DNA from: Isotricha intestinalis
Taxonomy: Eukaryota > Ciliophora > Litostomatea > Vestibuliferida > Isotrichidae
Direction of reading: 5' to 3'
Assembly (NCBI GenBank): GCA_023807065.1
Contig: JAJJLU010004105.1
Span: forward strand, 1-18,596
Length of the DNA stretch: 18,596 nucleotides
The notes under the pieces were generated by a model, which saw nothing but the letters and a program-made list of their open reading frames with translations, was not told the origin of the DNA and did no database searches. Shown piece after piece: positions 1 through 9,257 of the stretch; position 1 is the stretch's first letter; the number at the start of each line of letters is the position of its first letter. The position numbers and the translations under genes are program-made.

Positions 1-123
1 TCCCCATATTAATAAATAACTCATATATTTATATTAATTTAAATATAAATTAAGAAAATAAAAAAATGAATATTTATTTGAATATTATTGAATAAAAATA
101 ATATAAAAAAAAATATTTTAAAC

Positions 124-504
124 TTAAAGGAAATCATTATTATTTATCACTCCAAAACAAAATTTGATATTAGTATTAGATGTATTTGTAGTTGTAGTTG
201 TTATGATGGTTGAAGATGAGGAGGTTGTATTATTAATTGCACCAATTCTTTTAGATTTTTTATTAGAAATATTAATAAAATTATGAGTGTTATTATTAGT
301 ATTTGGTTCATTATTGGGATTATTATTAGAATTGTTATTATTAGAATTAGAATTTGTATTAGTATTAGAATGGTTATTTGTACCATTGTTATGATTATTA
401 CTTCTTCCATTTGCAGTTGAAATCTGAGGTTCTATTGTTTTTACTTTAGTTCCAGCTATATTTACTGCTTTTGTGGTGTCTACTGTTCTTGTTGCTCTTG
501 GCAT
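124..504 (-). CDS. Asn/Ser/Thr-rich low-complexity protein, unknown function
   Basis: A 126-residue open frame from an ATG to a TAA. I do not recognise it. Residues 1-35 are mixed sequence (start MPRATRTVDTTKAV) with several basic residues. Residues about 36-75 are an Asn-rich tract coded by mixed AAT and AAC, followed by a basic patch (NKKSKR) and a Ser/Thr-rich stretch. There is no signal peptide, membrane segment or known motif. The ATG follows an A-rich leader (AAAATAAATG on the coding strand), like the leader of the WD40 gene. Asn-rich tracts are common in proteins of AT-rich protists, so the tract is no guide to function. The ORF could be a short real gene or a chance frame; the non-repetitive N-terminus with GC-containing codons favours a gene. 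Confidence 0.5.
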   Translation of the reverse strand: MPRATRTVDTTKAVNIAGTKVKTIEPQISTANGRSNNHNNGTNNHSNTNTNSNSNNNNSNNNPNNEPNTNNNTHNFINISNKKSKRIGAINNTTSSSSTIITTTTTNTSNTNIKFCFGVINNNDFL

Positions 505-799
505 TTATTTTAATAATTTAATTAAAGTATTTATAAAGATATAATTAATTAATTTTTATTTCAATGAATAAAATGAATGTAAATATTAAAATATTAATTT
601 TAATATTCTTTATTTTGTGTTTGGAAGATTTCTTTCTGGTTTTTTTATAATTTATATTTGTTTTTTTGATTTTTCAATCTATTATTAATTATAATTTATT
701 ATTTTGTACTTGTTTTCTATATTTTTAATTTTTTTTTGAGTATTATATTCTCTTTCTATTTCATTCAATCTAATGTAATATATTGTATTTTAAATAAGA
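505..799. other. AT-rich spacer
   Basis: Poly-T-rich intergenic DNA between the small ORF and the decayed region. The minus strand keeps a few short coding-like pieces towards its right end, but I see no gene, RNA or repeat that I can support. Confidence 0.4.
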
Positions 800-3250
800 A
801 TATTTTTTTTGACTCATTTTCATTTTTTCTATAGGATATTTACATATTAAAATTAAAATATATAAGGAAATAATTTTTGTTTTTTTAAAGCCTAAATTTT
901 TTTAGTTTCTAATTTTTTCATGTTTATTTCATTTTTTATGTCCTAATAAACTGTAAAGAATAATTTTTCTAATTTATTATTAATATATATTTATAACTAA
1001 TTATATTTCTTTTAATAGTTCAGGCTATTATTTTTAATATCTACTTAGATCATTATGTTTATTTTTAATCCCTACATATTCCTTATTTTTTTCATTATAA
1101 TTTTTTTTCATCTTCATTATTTTCTTTATTGAGGATATTTAATAATAATTATAGATTTAAAATAATTTAAATAAATTAATTATTTTCCACTTTTTTTTGT
1201 CAAACTCTGCTTCTTGCTGGTTTAATTCATAAAGTTTTCTTCCATATCTTCTTGCATTCTAATCTTATTTTTGAATATCATTTCTTCTTCTTCCTATTAA
1301 TATATTCTTTTTTTTTGAATTTGAAAAGTGTATTGTTCAAAATATCATCAAAGGATGCATCCTGCTGTCTTCCAAAAAGCATCCATCTCTTTATCTGATA
1401 CCATTAGAATGTACTTTATATAATACATAGTATCTTTAATCTCTTTTTTTCCTTATTTTTCAATGTTTGTTTCTCTAAATCTTTTCTGATTATTTTTCTA
1501 TTTTTATTTAATCCATTTCATCATCTCCATCATTCTTATTAAATTACCATCTAGAATTATCTGCTCCCAATCTTTATATTTTATTACCTTGTCTAAATTA
1601 AATTTTACAGGTTTAAAATTATTATTCTTAATATACTCTTTTAACTCCTTGAACTCATTTCCTTATTTAAAGTCCTTCTATAATATCTTAATAAATTCTC
1701 CTATTATATCTAAAGTAAACTTACCTTCTTTTCCTCTGAATATCTTATTCTGTTTTTTCTATTTAAATTTTCTTAGACTCAACCAGAATATTCTATTGCA
1801 TATAATCTCCTTTTCATATATTTCTTCCAATTATAATTACCTATATTATCCCTTCGTGTAATTCATTTGATATTTATTCTTCAATTTCTTCTTTTACTTT
1901 CTTCTTGAACTTTTTTATTATCAATCCTAAATAATCTCTCTTTTCCATCTTTATTTTCTTTAGAACTTTATTATGCTTTGTTTTTATTTTTTCTTTAATT
2001 TCAGACTTTATTTCTATATAAAATTCTTTATTCTATGATATATAGTATTTTCAAAACTTCCATGAAAGTTTTCCATATAACTTCCTTATATAATTCTTCA
2101 TCTATCAATGGAAATATCAATTTTATTATATTATAATATTTAATCTCTATCAAAATTTTTTCTTCTTTATAATATTTTTATATATGTGATTTTTTCCATA
2201 TATTTTATTATAATTTCCTTAAAATATCTTCTCTTATCTTTCTCCTCTTCACTTGAAGCCAGAAATAAAAGAAGTATCCTCCTATTATAAAGTTTTGTTA
2301 ACCCTCATTTGTATCCTGACACTAAGTCCATCCTTTATTAATATTATAGAATGTAATATCTTTAATCTATTGCATGTTTCCTCTTGTTTGTTTATCTTCT
2401 CCTACTTGAATTAATTTCCTCAATAAAACGATTTTTCCTGCTATATCCTAATTTTACAAATTATTTACATCACCTTCAAAAAATCCTTGTATCCTTTGCA
2501 AAAAAATACTATTTATTTTTTTTATATTAAATAATTTGAATCTTTCTTCTATATATTAGAAGTGATATACAAAATTATAATAAAGAAAATTGATATATTT
2601 AATTTTGAATTAAAAATTGAATTTGTAAGAATTGATAATAAAAATTCTTTATTAAATCTATCCTCTTCATTTTTAGAATGATATCAATCGTATAAGCAAC
2701 TAAAAACTTTATTATCTATTTCATTTTCAAATCTTTCATTACATAATAAAGATACAAGGCAAACACTAAGGGAGAAAACTATAAATCAATACGTACTCTA
2801 CATTGAATTCCATTATATTCCATTTTCATTTAATTTTGCTCATTGAATCAGGCTTAAGCAAATTTTTATTACCACTTTTCTTATCATAACAAAAAAAGAG
2901 TTCTCTTTTATAAACCATACTGTGATTTTTTTCTTCTTTTAATATATACTTCTATTTCTGCCATTGGTACATCATTAAAAATTGGTTCAAAGAATTTTAT
3001 TGACAAAGGTGGAATCCACCTTTCACTCATCCATTTGTTTCACTTCTTCTTAAGAAAAAATGGCTTAAACATTATTTCTATCTTTTCTTCATCCATAATC
3101 TTCTAAAACTTTCCTCAAATATTAATTATAATTGTATGCTCTATTTATTAAAGTTAATCTAATTGTCCCTTATTTCCTTAATAAAACTGATGAAATAAAT
3201 CAATTATACACAGGGTTCATTGAGTGTCCATAATTTAATGTCGTATCCCC
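800..3250 (-). pseudogene. Decayed large coding region with TAA/TAG at Gln-like positions
   Basis: I do not recognise the protein. The minus strand reads as protein-like in a chain of overlapping segments in changing frames: about 3250-3020, 3027-2885, 2770-2580, 2500-2040, 2035-1830, 1830-1370, 1380-1290, 1300-1195, 1195-1095 and 1045-800. Clear pieces include ERWIPPLSIKFFEPIFND, LLRKLIQVGEDK, EELYKEVIWKTFMEVLK, YLGLIIKKFKKKVKEEIEE and DASFDDILNNTLFKF. The segments are broken by roughly 35 in-frame TAA/TAG codons, mostly where Gln would fit, and only a few TGA. Lys is often AAG and Glu mostly GAG in the 1830-1370 segment, unlike the neighbouring genes, which use AAA and GAA almost only. The region may be a pseudogene, a relic of a mobile or transferred gene from an organism that reads TAA/TAG as Gln, or a gene with tiny introns. 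Frame changes make a normal intact gene unlikely. Confidence 0.6.
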
Positions 3251-3917
3251 TAATAAAGATTATTATTTGAAATAAATAAAAATTATTTTAGATAGAAATT
3301 CCAATATTCAAAATATTTTTTTAATTATAATAATAATGCAAAAAGATATAATTATATTAAAAATACTTTTAATATAAATTTTTATAATTAAATATTTGAA
3401 AATATATTTTTTTAAATGTTGTTTTATATAATTCAAAAAACACACCTATAAATTTTAATTTTTTAATTTTTTAAAAAAAGAATTTGAATTAAAAATATCT
3501 GTTATCTTTAGAAGTGATGCTATGATAATTATATCATGAAAAATAATATTAAATTGATTATTTCTCCACAAATTTTATAATTTTATGAGTTCAATATTCA
3601 CTCAAAAACAATTTTACTTTTAATAAATTGTATAATATTCTTATCTATTATTCCAGTATATAACATATTTTAATTTAGCGATTATTTTTGTTAATGAATA
3701 TAATTTATAAATTCATTTTTTTATTATTTGCGAAAAATTGATTTATTTTTAATTCTTATTTTTATTTAATTTTTTAATTTTTATTTAGAACTCTTTTTAC
3801 ATTTATTTTTTTGATTGAATTTTTTTTTTGCATTTTTTTTATATAGTAAATTATTAATTAAATTTTTTTTAATTACTTATTTTAAAACTATGCAATTTAA
3901 ATTATTTATAAAAATAA
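3251..3917. other. AT-rich intergenic spacer
   Basis: Between the decayed minus-strand region and the WD40 start codon. It is A/T runs throughout, poly-T-rich near 3765-3870. It must contain the WD40 promoter and 5' UTR, but I see no motif I can defend. Confidence 0.5.
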
Positions 3918-4910
3918 ATGGAAATGGAAAAAAAGGAAGATGAATTAAATTTTTTAAATTATCAACTTAAAACCACTATAAATATACATAATCATTCTGT
4001 AACTATAGTCTTAATTTTAAAAGATTCTCGTTTTGCTTCTTCCTCAGGAGATAAATCAATAAAAATTTTTAATAGAATCACTTATGAAATTGATATTGTT
4101 ATTAATGAACATACCCATTATGCTTCACATATAACTCAATTACGTGATGAAAGATTAGTTTCAGCTTCTTCTGATAATACAATTAAAATTTTTACACTTT
4201 TTGAAAAAAGTTATCAGGTTGATCAAATCATTAATGAACATACAAATAGACTTAGAAAAACAATTGAATTAAATAATAATTATCTTGTTTCTTGTTCCTG
4301 GGATAAAACAATAAAAATTTGGAATAAAAATGAAAATAATTTATATGAATTAAAACAAAATATAGTTGAAGGAAATGAAATTGATTCTGTTTTTGAATTA
4401 AATGATTCAGAAATATTTTCACTTTCTTTTTTTGAAAAAAAATTAATATTTTACAAACTTAACAACGATAATTTATTTGAAATGAAAAATTCAATTGATA
4501 ATACAACTTTTTCTGGCTTTGTAAATAATTTTGTTAAATTAAATGATAATACTTTTTTAATTGGGGGACCATTGAGAATATATAGTATTGACATTCCAAC
4601 GTGTAAAATTAAAAAAACTTATATATTTGAAGATGAAGTATATAGTATATATTTTTTTCAAAATTTATATTTATCAAAAGATGGATATTTATTTGTTGGT
4701 TGTGAAACTGATATTATACAATTTAAAGTTTCAGAGGATAATATAGAATTAATTGTTCAGGTTGAAAATGTTCATGAAGAAAATGAACATGAAAATTGGA
4801 GAGTAATATCATGCATTTTTGAAGATGAAAATGGGGATATGATTACATCTTCTTATGATGGAACGATTAAAATTTGGTCTCCTAAAAATAAAAAAATAGA
4901 GAATAATTAA
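3918..4910 (+). CDS. WD40-repeat protein, single seven-bladed propeller
   Basis: A 330-residue protein made almost wholly of WD40 repeats, so a protein-binding scaffold with unknown partner, probably cytosolic (no signal peptide or membrane segment). The best repeats end in DKSIKIF (about residue 46), DNTIKIF (about 91), DKTIKIW (about 135) and DGTIKIW (about 320). Blades 4-6 are degenerate but keep the spacing, giving about seven blades, which would close one propeller. Repeats 2 and 3 share the lead NEHT and the strand LVSxSxD. The ATG at 3918 follows AAAATAA, and the frame ends at TAA. All Gln codons are CAA or CAG, which shows the standard code. No intron is evident. WD40 proteins of this simple type form large families in protists, so no orthologue can be named. 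Confidence 0.9.
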   Translation: MEMEKKEDELNFLNYQLKTTINIHNHSVTIVLILKDSRFASSSGDKSIKIFNRITYEIDIVINEHTHYASHITQLRDERLVSASSDNTIKIFTLFEKSYQVDQIINEHTNRLRKTIELNNNYLVSCSWDKTIKIWNKNENNLYELKQNIVEGNEIDSVFELNDSEIFSLSFFEKKLIFYKLNNDNLFEMKNSIDNTTFSGFVNNFVKLNDNTFLIGGPLRIYSIDIPTCKIKKTYIFEDEVYSIYFFQNLYLSKDGYLFVGCETDIIQFKVSEDNIELIVQVENVHEENEHENWRVISCIFEDENGDMITSSYDGTIKIWSPKNKKIENN

Positions 4911-5848
4911 ATAATCAAATTTCAATAAAATATATAATATTATTTTTATTTACTTCATAAGTGAATAATTTTTTGGTTTAGATTTACTTTGTTTATGTAC
5001 AATTAAATATTTTGATATTAAGATATATAAAATTTAATTTTAAATTTTATTATTTTATAATTGAAAATATTTTAATTACTTTTTTATTACGAAAATTTAT
5101 TTTAATTACATTGTAAAATTAAAAGCCTTTGAAAAAAAACAATTTATGTGAAAAAATTAAAAAAACCTAATTTAAATCTATTATTTATGATTTAATTAAT
5201 CTTAAAATTCATAAAATAAAAAAAAAATTAAAATAATTTTAATTTTAATAAAGAATATTCGTTAATTATTCAAAATTGATTTTTGTACAAATTAAGATAA
5301 ATAAGTAAATTCCATAGTAATTACTTTTTTTAAAATTAAAGTTAACTGATTATTTTTATCATAATCATTTTTTTAATTGTTATTGTTTAGATTGAACAAA
5401 TATTTTATCATTCTATTCTCAAACCTTAAATAACTTTTATTTGTTTTAATTAATTATAACAATTAAGATTGTAAAATAAAAAATTTGTAGATTCAAATAA
5501 AAGCAATTAATTAGGATTAGTAATTAATCAATTAAATAGTTTCATCTTATTATCTTTATTAGTTTTGTTAATTATATCCCATGTTTTCAATTCCATAAAA
5601 ATAAAATAATATTATAATTTAGGTGTTGGTTTAAAATTCTAATGTGTTAAAATAAATAAATCTATTAATGAATTTCCACACTTAATTAAATTATTATTAT
5701 TGATTGCAGAAATATATTATATAAATAATCATAATATATTTCTTTAATGAAATTCATTTTTTATATATGTGACAAAATATGTTATCATAATATATAATAT
5801 TTTAATATAAATGTTTAAATAACTTTGATCAAGTTATATTATGATGAT
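4911..5848. other. AT-rich intergenic spacer
   Basis: Downstream of the WD40 gene. A/T-rich throughout with no open frame, repeat or RNA structure I can support. It ends at the GC-rich palindrome. Confidence 0.5.
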
Positions 5849-5870
5849 TGGGGATTGGGCCCAATCCCCA
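5849..5870. repeat. Perfect 22-bp GC-rich palindrome
   Basis: The left half is TGGGGATTGGG and the right half is its exact reverse complement with no loop; the centre is GGGCCC between 5859 and 5860. Two GATTGGG-like units run into the centre from the left and their complements leave it on the right, so it looks like two short G-rich repeat tracts joined head to head. The surrounding kilobase has almost no G or C runs, so the site stands out. It could be a cruciform or dimer-binding site, the junction of two inverted ends, or a joined telomere-like repeat. Confidence 0.75.
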
Positions 5871-6014
5871 TGTTCAAATTCACTATTATTCATTTTAATG
5901 TTATTTTTTTTAACAAAAATATTTACAAAAAATTAAAAATATTTTAAATAATTAATTTACTTTATTAAACAATTTTAAAATGTAAGAAATTTCTAATTTA
6001 AGATTATTAAAAAT
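5871..6014. other. AT-rich spacer
   Basis: Short A/T-rich stretch between the palindrome and the first readable piece of the coiled-coil pseudogene; nothing seen. Confidence 0.4.
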
Positions 6015-7018
6015 ATTTTTTAATAAAATAGAATCAGAAAAAGAAAATTCAAATTCAATCATCAACAAAAATATAAAAAATAGTATGCTCGAAAAGGAAA
6101 AAAAATTAAAACAACAAAATTAAATTTACTGAAGATTCAAATAAAAAAAGCAATTAAAAAATGATATTTCAAATTATTTATCTCAAATAAATTCCTTACA
6201 AAACGAATTAGAACTTTTAAATAATATTATAAATAACTTATCTGAATAAACAGAAAATAATCAAAATATAATAAGCATCTTCTTACTGAAAATGAAAAAT
6301 TAAAATATTAAACCAATCTTATAAAAATGAATCAAATAAAATAAATTAAATAAAAAAAATACGAAAATAATAATAATAAAACAAGAAGAAAAAGTTTCTG
6401 AATTAAAAATTAAATTTGATAATAATAATAAAATTTTAAATGATAAAGAAAAAGAATTACAAATTCTATTCAATATAAAGAAAAATAAACTAATAATATT
6501 AATTATCATAATAAAGAAATTCAAAAATTAAAATTCAAGAAAAGAAAAAAAAGAAAAAAATAATTTTGATATTTGAATTTAAATTTACAAAAAAAATCAA
6601 AAAATATTAAAAAAGAAATCAAAAATAAATATAATAAAATTAATTTATTAACGACTAATAATAAATTTTTACAAAATAAAATAAATAAAATGCAAATTAA
6701 CTCTAAAAATGATTTTAATAGTATTAATAATAATAATAACCATAATAATAATATGGCAATTAATACTTATAATAATTTTAATAAATCTCCTTCAACAAAT
6801 TTCTAAATCTAAAAATATAATGAAACAATTTTATTCAAATAATAACATTAATGTTAATAATAATATTAATAATAATAAAATAGTAATATTATTTTAATAG
6901 AAATGATAGTAGCAATTATAAAAAAATAATATAAGGAATAAAAAAATTATTTAAGGAAATGGATGAAAATAATAAAACTAATAAAATTGTTTTTCCATCA
7001 TTATTTTTTTTTGAATAA
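6015..7018 (+). pseudogene. Broken coiled-coil, Asn-rich protein gene
   Basis: A series of Lys/Glu/Asn/Leu-rich segments in changing frames, all on the + strand. Readable pieces are SMLEKEKKLKQQ near 6090, LKNDISNYLSQINSLQNELE near 6155-6215, KVSELKIKFDNNNKIL near 6390-6440, and an open stretch at about 6573-6806 with an Asn-rich end but no ATG at its start. The last piece, LFKEMDENNKTNKIVFPS, ends at a TAA at 7016-7018. In-frame TAA codons sit where Gln would fit (for example after NNLSE near 6247). Heptad-like Leu/Ile spacing suggests a coiled coil. Several frameshifts and no start ATG argue for a relic of one gene rather than several small genes. Function unknown. Confidence 0.55.
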
Positions 7019-7221
7019 TATTTTTTTATAATAATTTTTCTTTAATAAACTCAATTTTTTCATTAAAAACTTTTGTTTTTCTATACCAATAATACTTTTG
7101 AAATCAATCCACATTTTTTTGAAAATGAAATTTATTAAAAAAAGATTAAAAACATCATCAAATCGTTATAAATAAAAATACATAAAAATAAAAATATAAA
7201 ATTATTTTAAAGTTGATAAAA

Positions 7222-8409
7222 ATGATATCCAAATCAACATATATAAATATTCTTTTAATAATATTTATAATAGGTTCTTCAATAGCAGGAATTGTACCAA
7301 AAATACAATATGAAACAATTTCTTTAGGAGTTGGTTTTCAACACGTTTTTATTTTAATGTTAATTTTATATATAGATCAGGTTTGTGCATTAATTTATTA
7401 TTATTTAATAGAAAATAAAAAAGAAGAAAATGAAGATAATAAACCACAATTTCAATATTACCAATCAATTCCTTCAATAATATTTGATTTTTTTGGATCT
7501 TCTTTAGCATTCTTTGGTCTTGCACTTTTACCAGGAAGTATTTGTCAAATGCTAAGAGGAGCATTATTAATTTTCACATACATTTTATCAGTTATATTTA
7601 TTAAAAATAGTCATAATATGAATCATTATTTAGGAATGTTTTTAACTATTATAGGATTAATTATAGTAGGATTGGCTGAAGGTTTAAAAAAAACTTCAAA
7701 TTTAGGAACAACAATAGGAGGAATAATTTTAACTGTAATTGGACAATTTTTCACTGCAATTCAATTTGTTTATGAAGAGAATTTAACTAAAAAATATCAA
7801 TGTAAAATTACAAAAGTTATTGGATTTCAAGGTATTTTTGGTATATTTTTAATGATTATTGTTTTACCAATTTTAGATTCTATTAATTGTGGTGAAGGTA
7901 AAACAGATTTTATAAGAAATGTTTGTACAAAAGATGAAAATGGAGTTTGGTCTCTTGAAAATTTTGTTTTTGCTTTAAAACAATTAAAAAATAGTAAAAA
8001 ATTAATTTTCTTAAGTTTATTATATGCCATTGGAGATCTTGGTTATAATTTAACTGGAATTACTATTGGAAAAGAAGCTACTAGTACTGCACGAGCAATT
8101 GCTGAAAATATGAAAATTCTTTTAATTTGGATTTTTTTCTTATTTCCTTTTAATCCTATTAATTATAGAGAAAAATTTAATTGGATTCAATTTATTGGTT
8201 ATTTAATGTTATTATTTGGAAATTTAATTTATCATGAAATTATTGTAATATTTAAAGAAAATAAAAACGGTGATGAAGAATATATAATTATTGATAATGA
8301 TTCTGATAAAGCAAATAAAGAAGGTAATTCTAAAACTTCTGAAACTAGAACCAATGAATTAATAAATGAAGAAAATAATTTCGAAGATTCTGATAATCTT
8401 CTTAAATAA
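7222..8409 (+). CDS. SLC35F6-like membrane carrier (drug/metabolite transporter superfamily)
   Basis: A 395-residue polytopic membrane protein of the DMT/EamA type, with about ten hydrophobic segments between residues 5 and 350 and a charged, probably cytosolic tail rich in Asp, Glu and Asn. The stretch CQMLRGALLIFTYILSVIF, followed by the Gly-rich helix GMFLTIIGLIIVGLAEGL, matches the signature region of the SLC35F6 family, where QMLRG and VGLAD-type motifs are typical. The segment GQFFTAIQFVYEENL fits the following helix of that family. The substrate is not known from sequence; family members are nucleotide-sugar-transporter-like and sit in endolysosomal or other internal membranes. I start at the ATG at 7222: the frame is open three codons further upstream, but only to a TTG, an unlikely start in a eukaryote. 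It ends at TAA, uses the standard code and has no visible intron. Confidence 0.88.
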   Translation: MISKSTYINILLIIFIIGSSIAGIVPKIQYETISLGVGFQHVFILMLILYIDQVCALIYYYLIENKKEENEDNKPQFQYYQSIPSIIFDFFGSSLAFFGLALLPGSICQMLRGALLIFTYILSVIFIKNSHNMNHYLGMFLTIIGLIIVGLAEGLKKTSNLGTTIGGIILTVIGQFFTAIQFVYEENLTKKYQCKITKVIGFQGIFGIFLMIIVLPILDSINCGEGKTDFIRNVCTKDENGVWSLENFVFALKQLKNSKKLIFLSLLYAIGDLGYNLTGITIGKEATSTARAIAENMKILLIWIFFLFPFNPINYREKFNWIQFIGYLMLLFGNLIYHEIIVIFKENKNGDEEYIIIDNDSDKANKEGNSKTSETRTNELINEENNFEDSDNLLK

Positions 8410-8759
8410 AAATTTTTAAAAAATTTTCTAATTAAATTTGTTTATTATTTTTTACACACTAGATTTAAATAAATAATTCTTTTTTTAAAATATAAATTAG
8501 TCAAATGAAAAATCATAAATGGTTTGTTTCTATTTAGTTATTTTTCTTCTTGTTTTAATTTTATTCATTAATTCATTTAGAAAAGAATAACTTAGAAATC
8601 ATTTTAATTTTTTATAAATTGAATACTCTTAATATAATTGCATTTTCATATTTTTTTTACAATGATAATAATTAATAATTATCTTATTAAAGACTCTTTA
8701 ATAATTATTTTATTAAATCATATATTTTTTAAAAGAATTATAAATTATGATTTTTAAAA
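8410..8759. other. AT-rich spacer
   Basis: A/T-rich 3' region of the carrier gene, leading up to the MORN remnant. Nothing else is recognised. Confidence 0.5.
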
Positions 8760-8969
8760 ATGAATAAAAGAGAAGGAGAAGGAATAATGAAATATAATAA
8801 TGGAGACATTGATAATGGAAATTTGAAAAAAGATTTAAAGAGTGGAGAAGTATTAATGAAATATAATAATGGAGATATTAATAATGGTAATTGGATAAAT
8901 GATGAAATAGAATGAAATGATAAAATGAATTATAAAAATGGCAAATTAATAACAGAGTTAAAAGTTTAA
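8760..8969 (+). pseudogene. Truncated MORN-repeat gene remnant
   Basis: An ATG at 8760 opens 51 codons with two clear MORN-like units, GEGIMKYNNGDIDNGN and GEVLMKYNNGDINNGN. In the second unit NGNW matches the MORN pattern GxW. The frame hits TGA at 8913-8915, where a Gly codon (GGA) would fit a third unit, and stays open in the same frame (KMNYKNGKL) to a TAA at 8967. MORN repeats usually occur as six or more units and bind membranes or form scaffolds; two and a half units with a nonsense change look like a relic. It could also be a very short expressed protein. Confidence 0.65.
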
Positions 8970-9035
8970 AAAATTAATAAACATATAAAAAATCTCTAGA
9001 AACAAAGAATTATTAAAAGACTAAAATAAAAAAAG

Positions 9036-9119
9036 GAAATTCAAAAAGATAAGTTAATCAAATTCTATAACTTTAATCAAAAACTTGATCTTTTATTAGA
9101 TAAATTAAATAAAAAAATA
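9036..9119 (+). pseudogene. Short charged/Leu-rich coding remnant
   Basis: A 28-codon open stretch, EIQKDKLIKF then YNFNQKLDLLLDKLNKKI, ends at TAA at 9120-9122. The same frame stays readable beyond it (SEKIYYLSIKL). It has heptad-like Leu spacing. It has no ATG and lies 70 bases after the MORN remnant on the same strand, so it may be the 3' end of the same broken gene. Function unknown. Confidence 0.35.
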
Positions 9120-9257
9120 TAATCAGAAAAAATATATTATCTTTCCATTAAACTTTTTTATTATATACTCTCATTTAAATCATATAATCAAATTATAGTT
9201 TGAAAGATTTGATTCAAGAATAATAAAAGAAATTTTTTAGAATTAAATTAGAATTAT

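Noticed and set aside
201..410. 69-codon minus-strand frame made of Ile/Leu/Thr
   Set aside because: A shifted-frame reading of the AAT repeats that code the Asn tract of the 124-504 ORF.
1589..1861. 90-codon plus-strand open frame
   Set aside because: It lies opposite the protein-like minus-strand segments and reads as Phe/Leu/Tyr-rich shadow sequence.
1190..2045. A series of programmed +1 frameshifts
   Set aside because: Several shifts go in the +1 direction, but the one near 1195 goes the other way, and frames that overlap until a TGA make such shifts appear by themselves.
800..3250. Reading TGA as Trp as well, which would mean a code with all three stops reassigned
   Set aside because: Most TGA codons vanish when the better of the overlapping frames is chosen; only a few TGA at Trp-like sites remain.
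7213..7221. Upstream start of the carrier gene and, likewise, the GTG start at 14529 of the ART-like gene
   Set aside because: These are TTG and GTG codons; in a eukaryote the next in-frame ATG (7222 and 14559) is the likely start.
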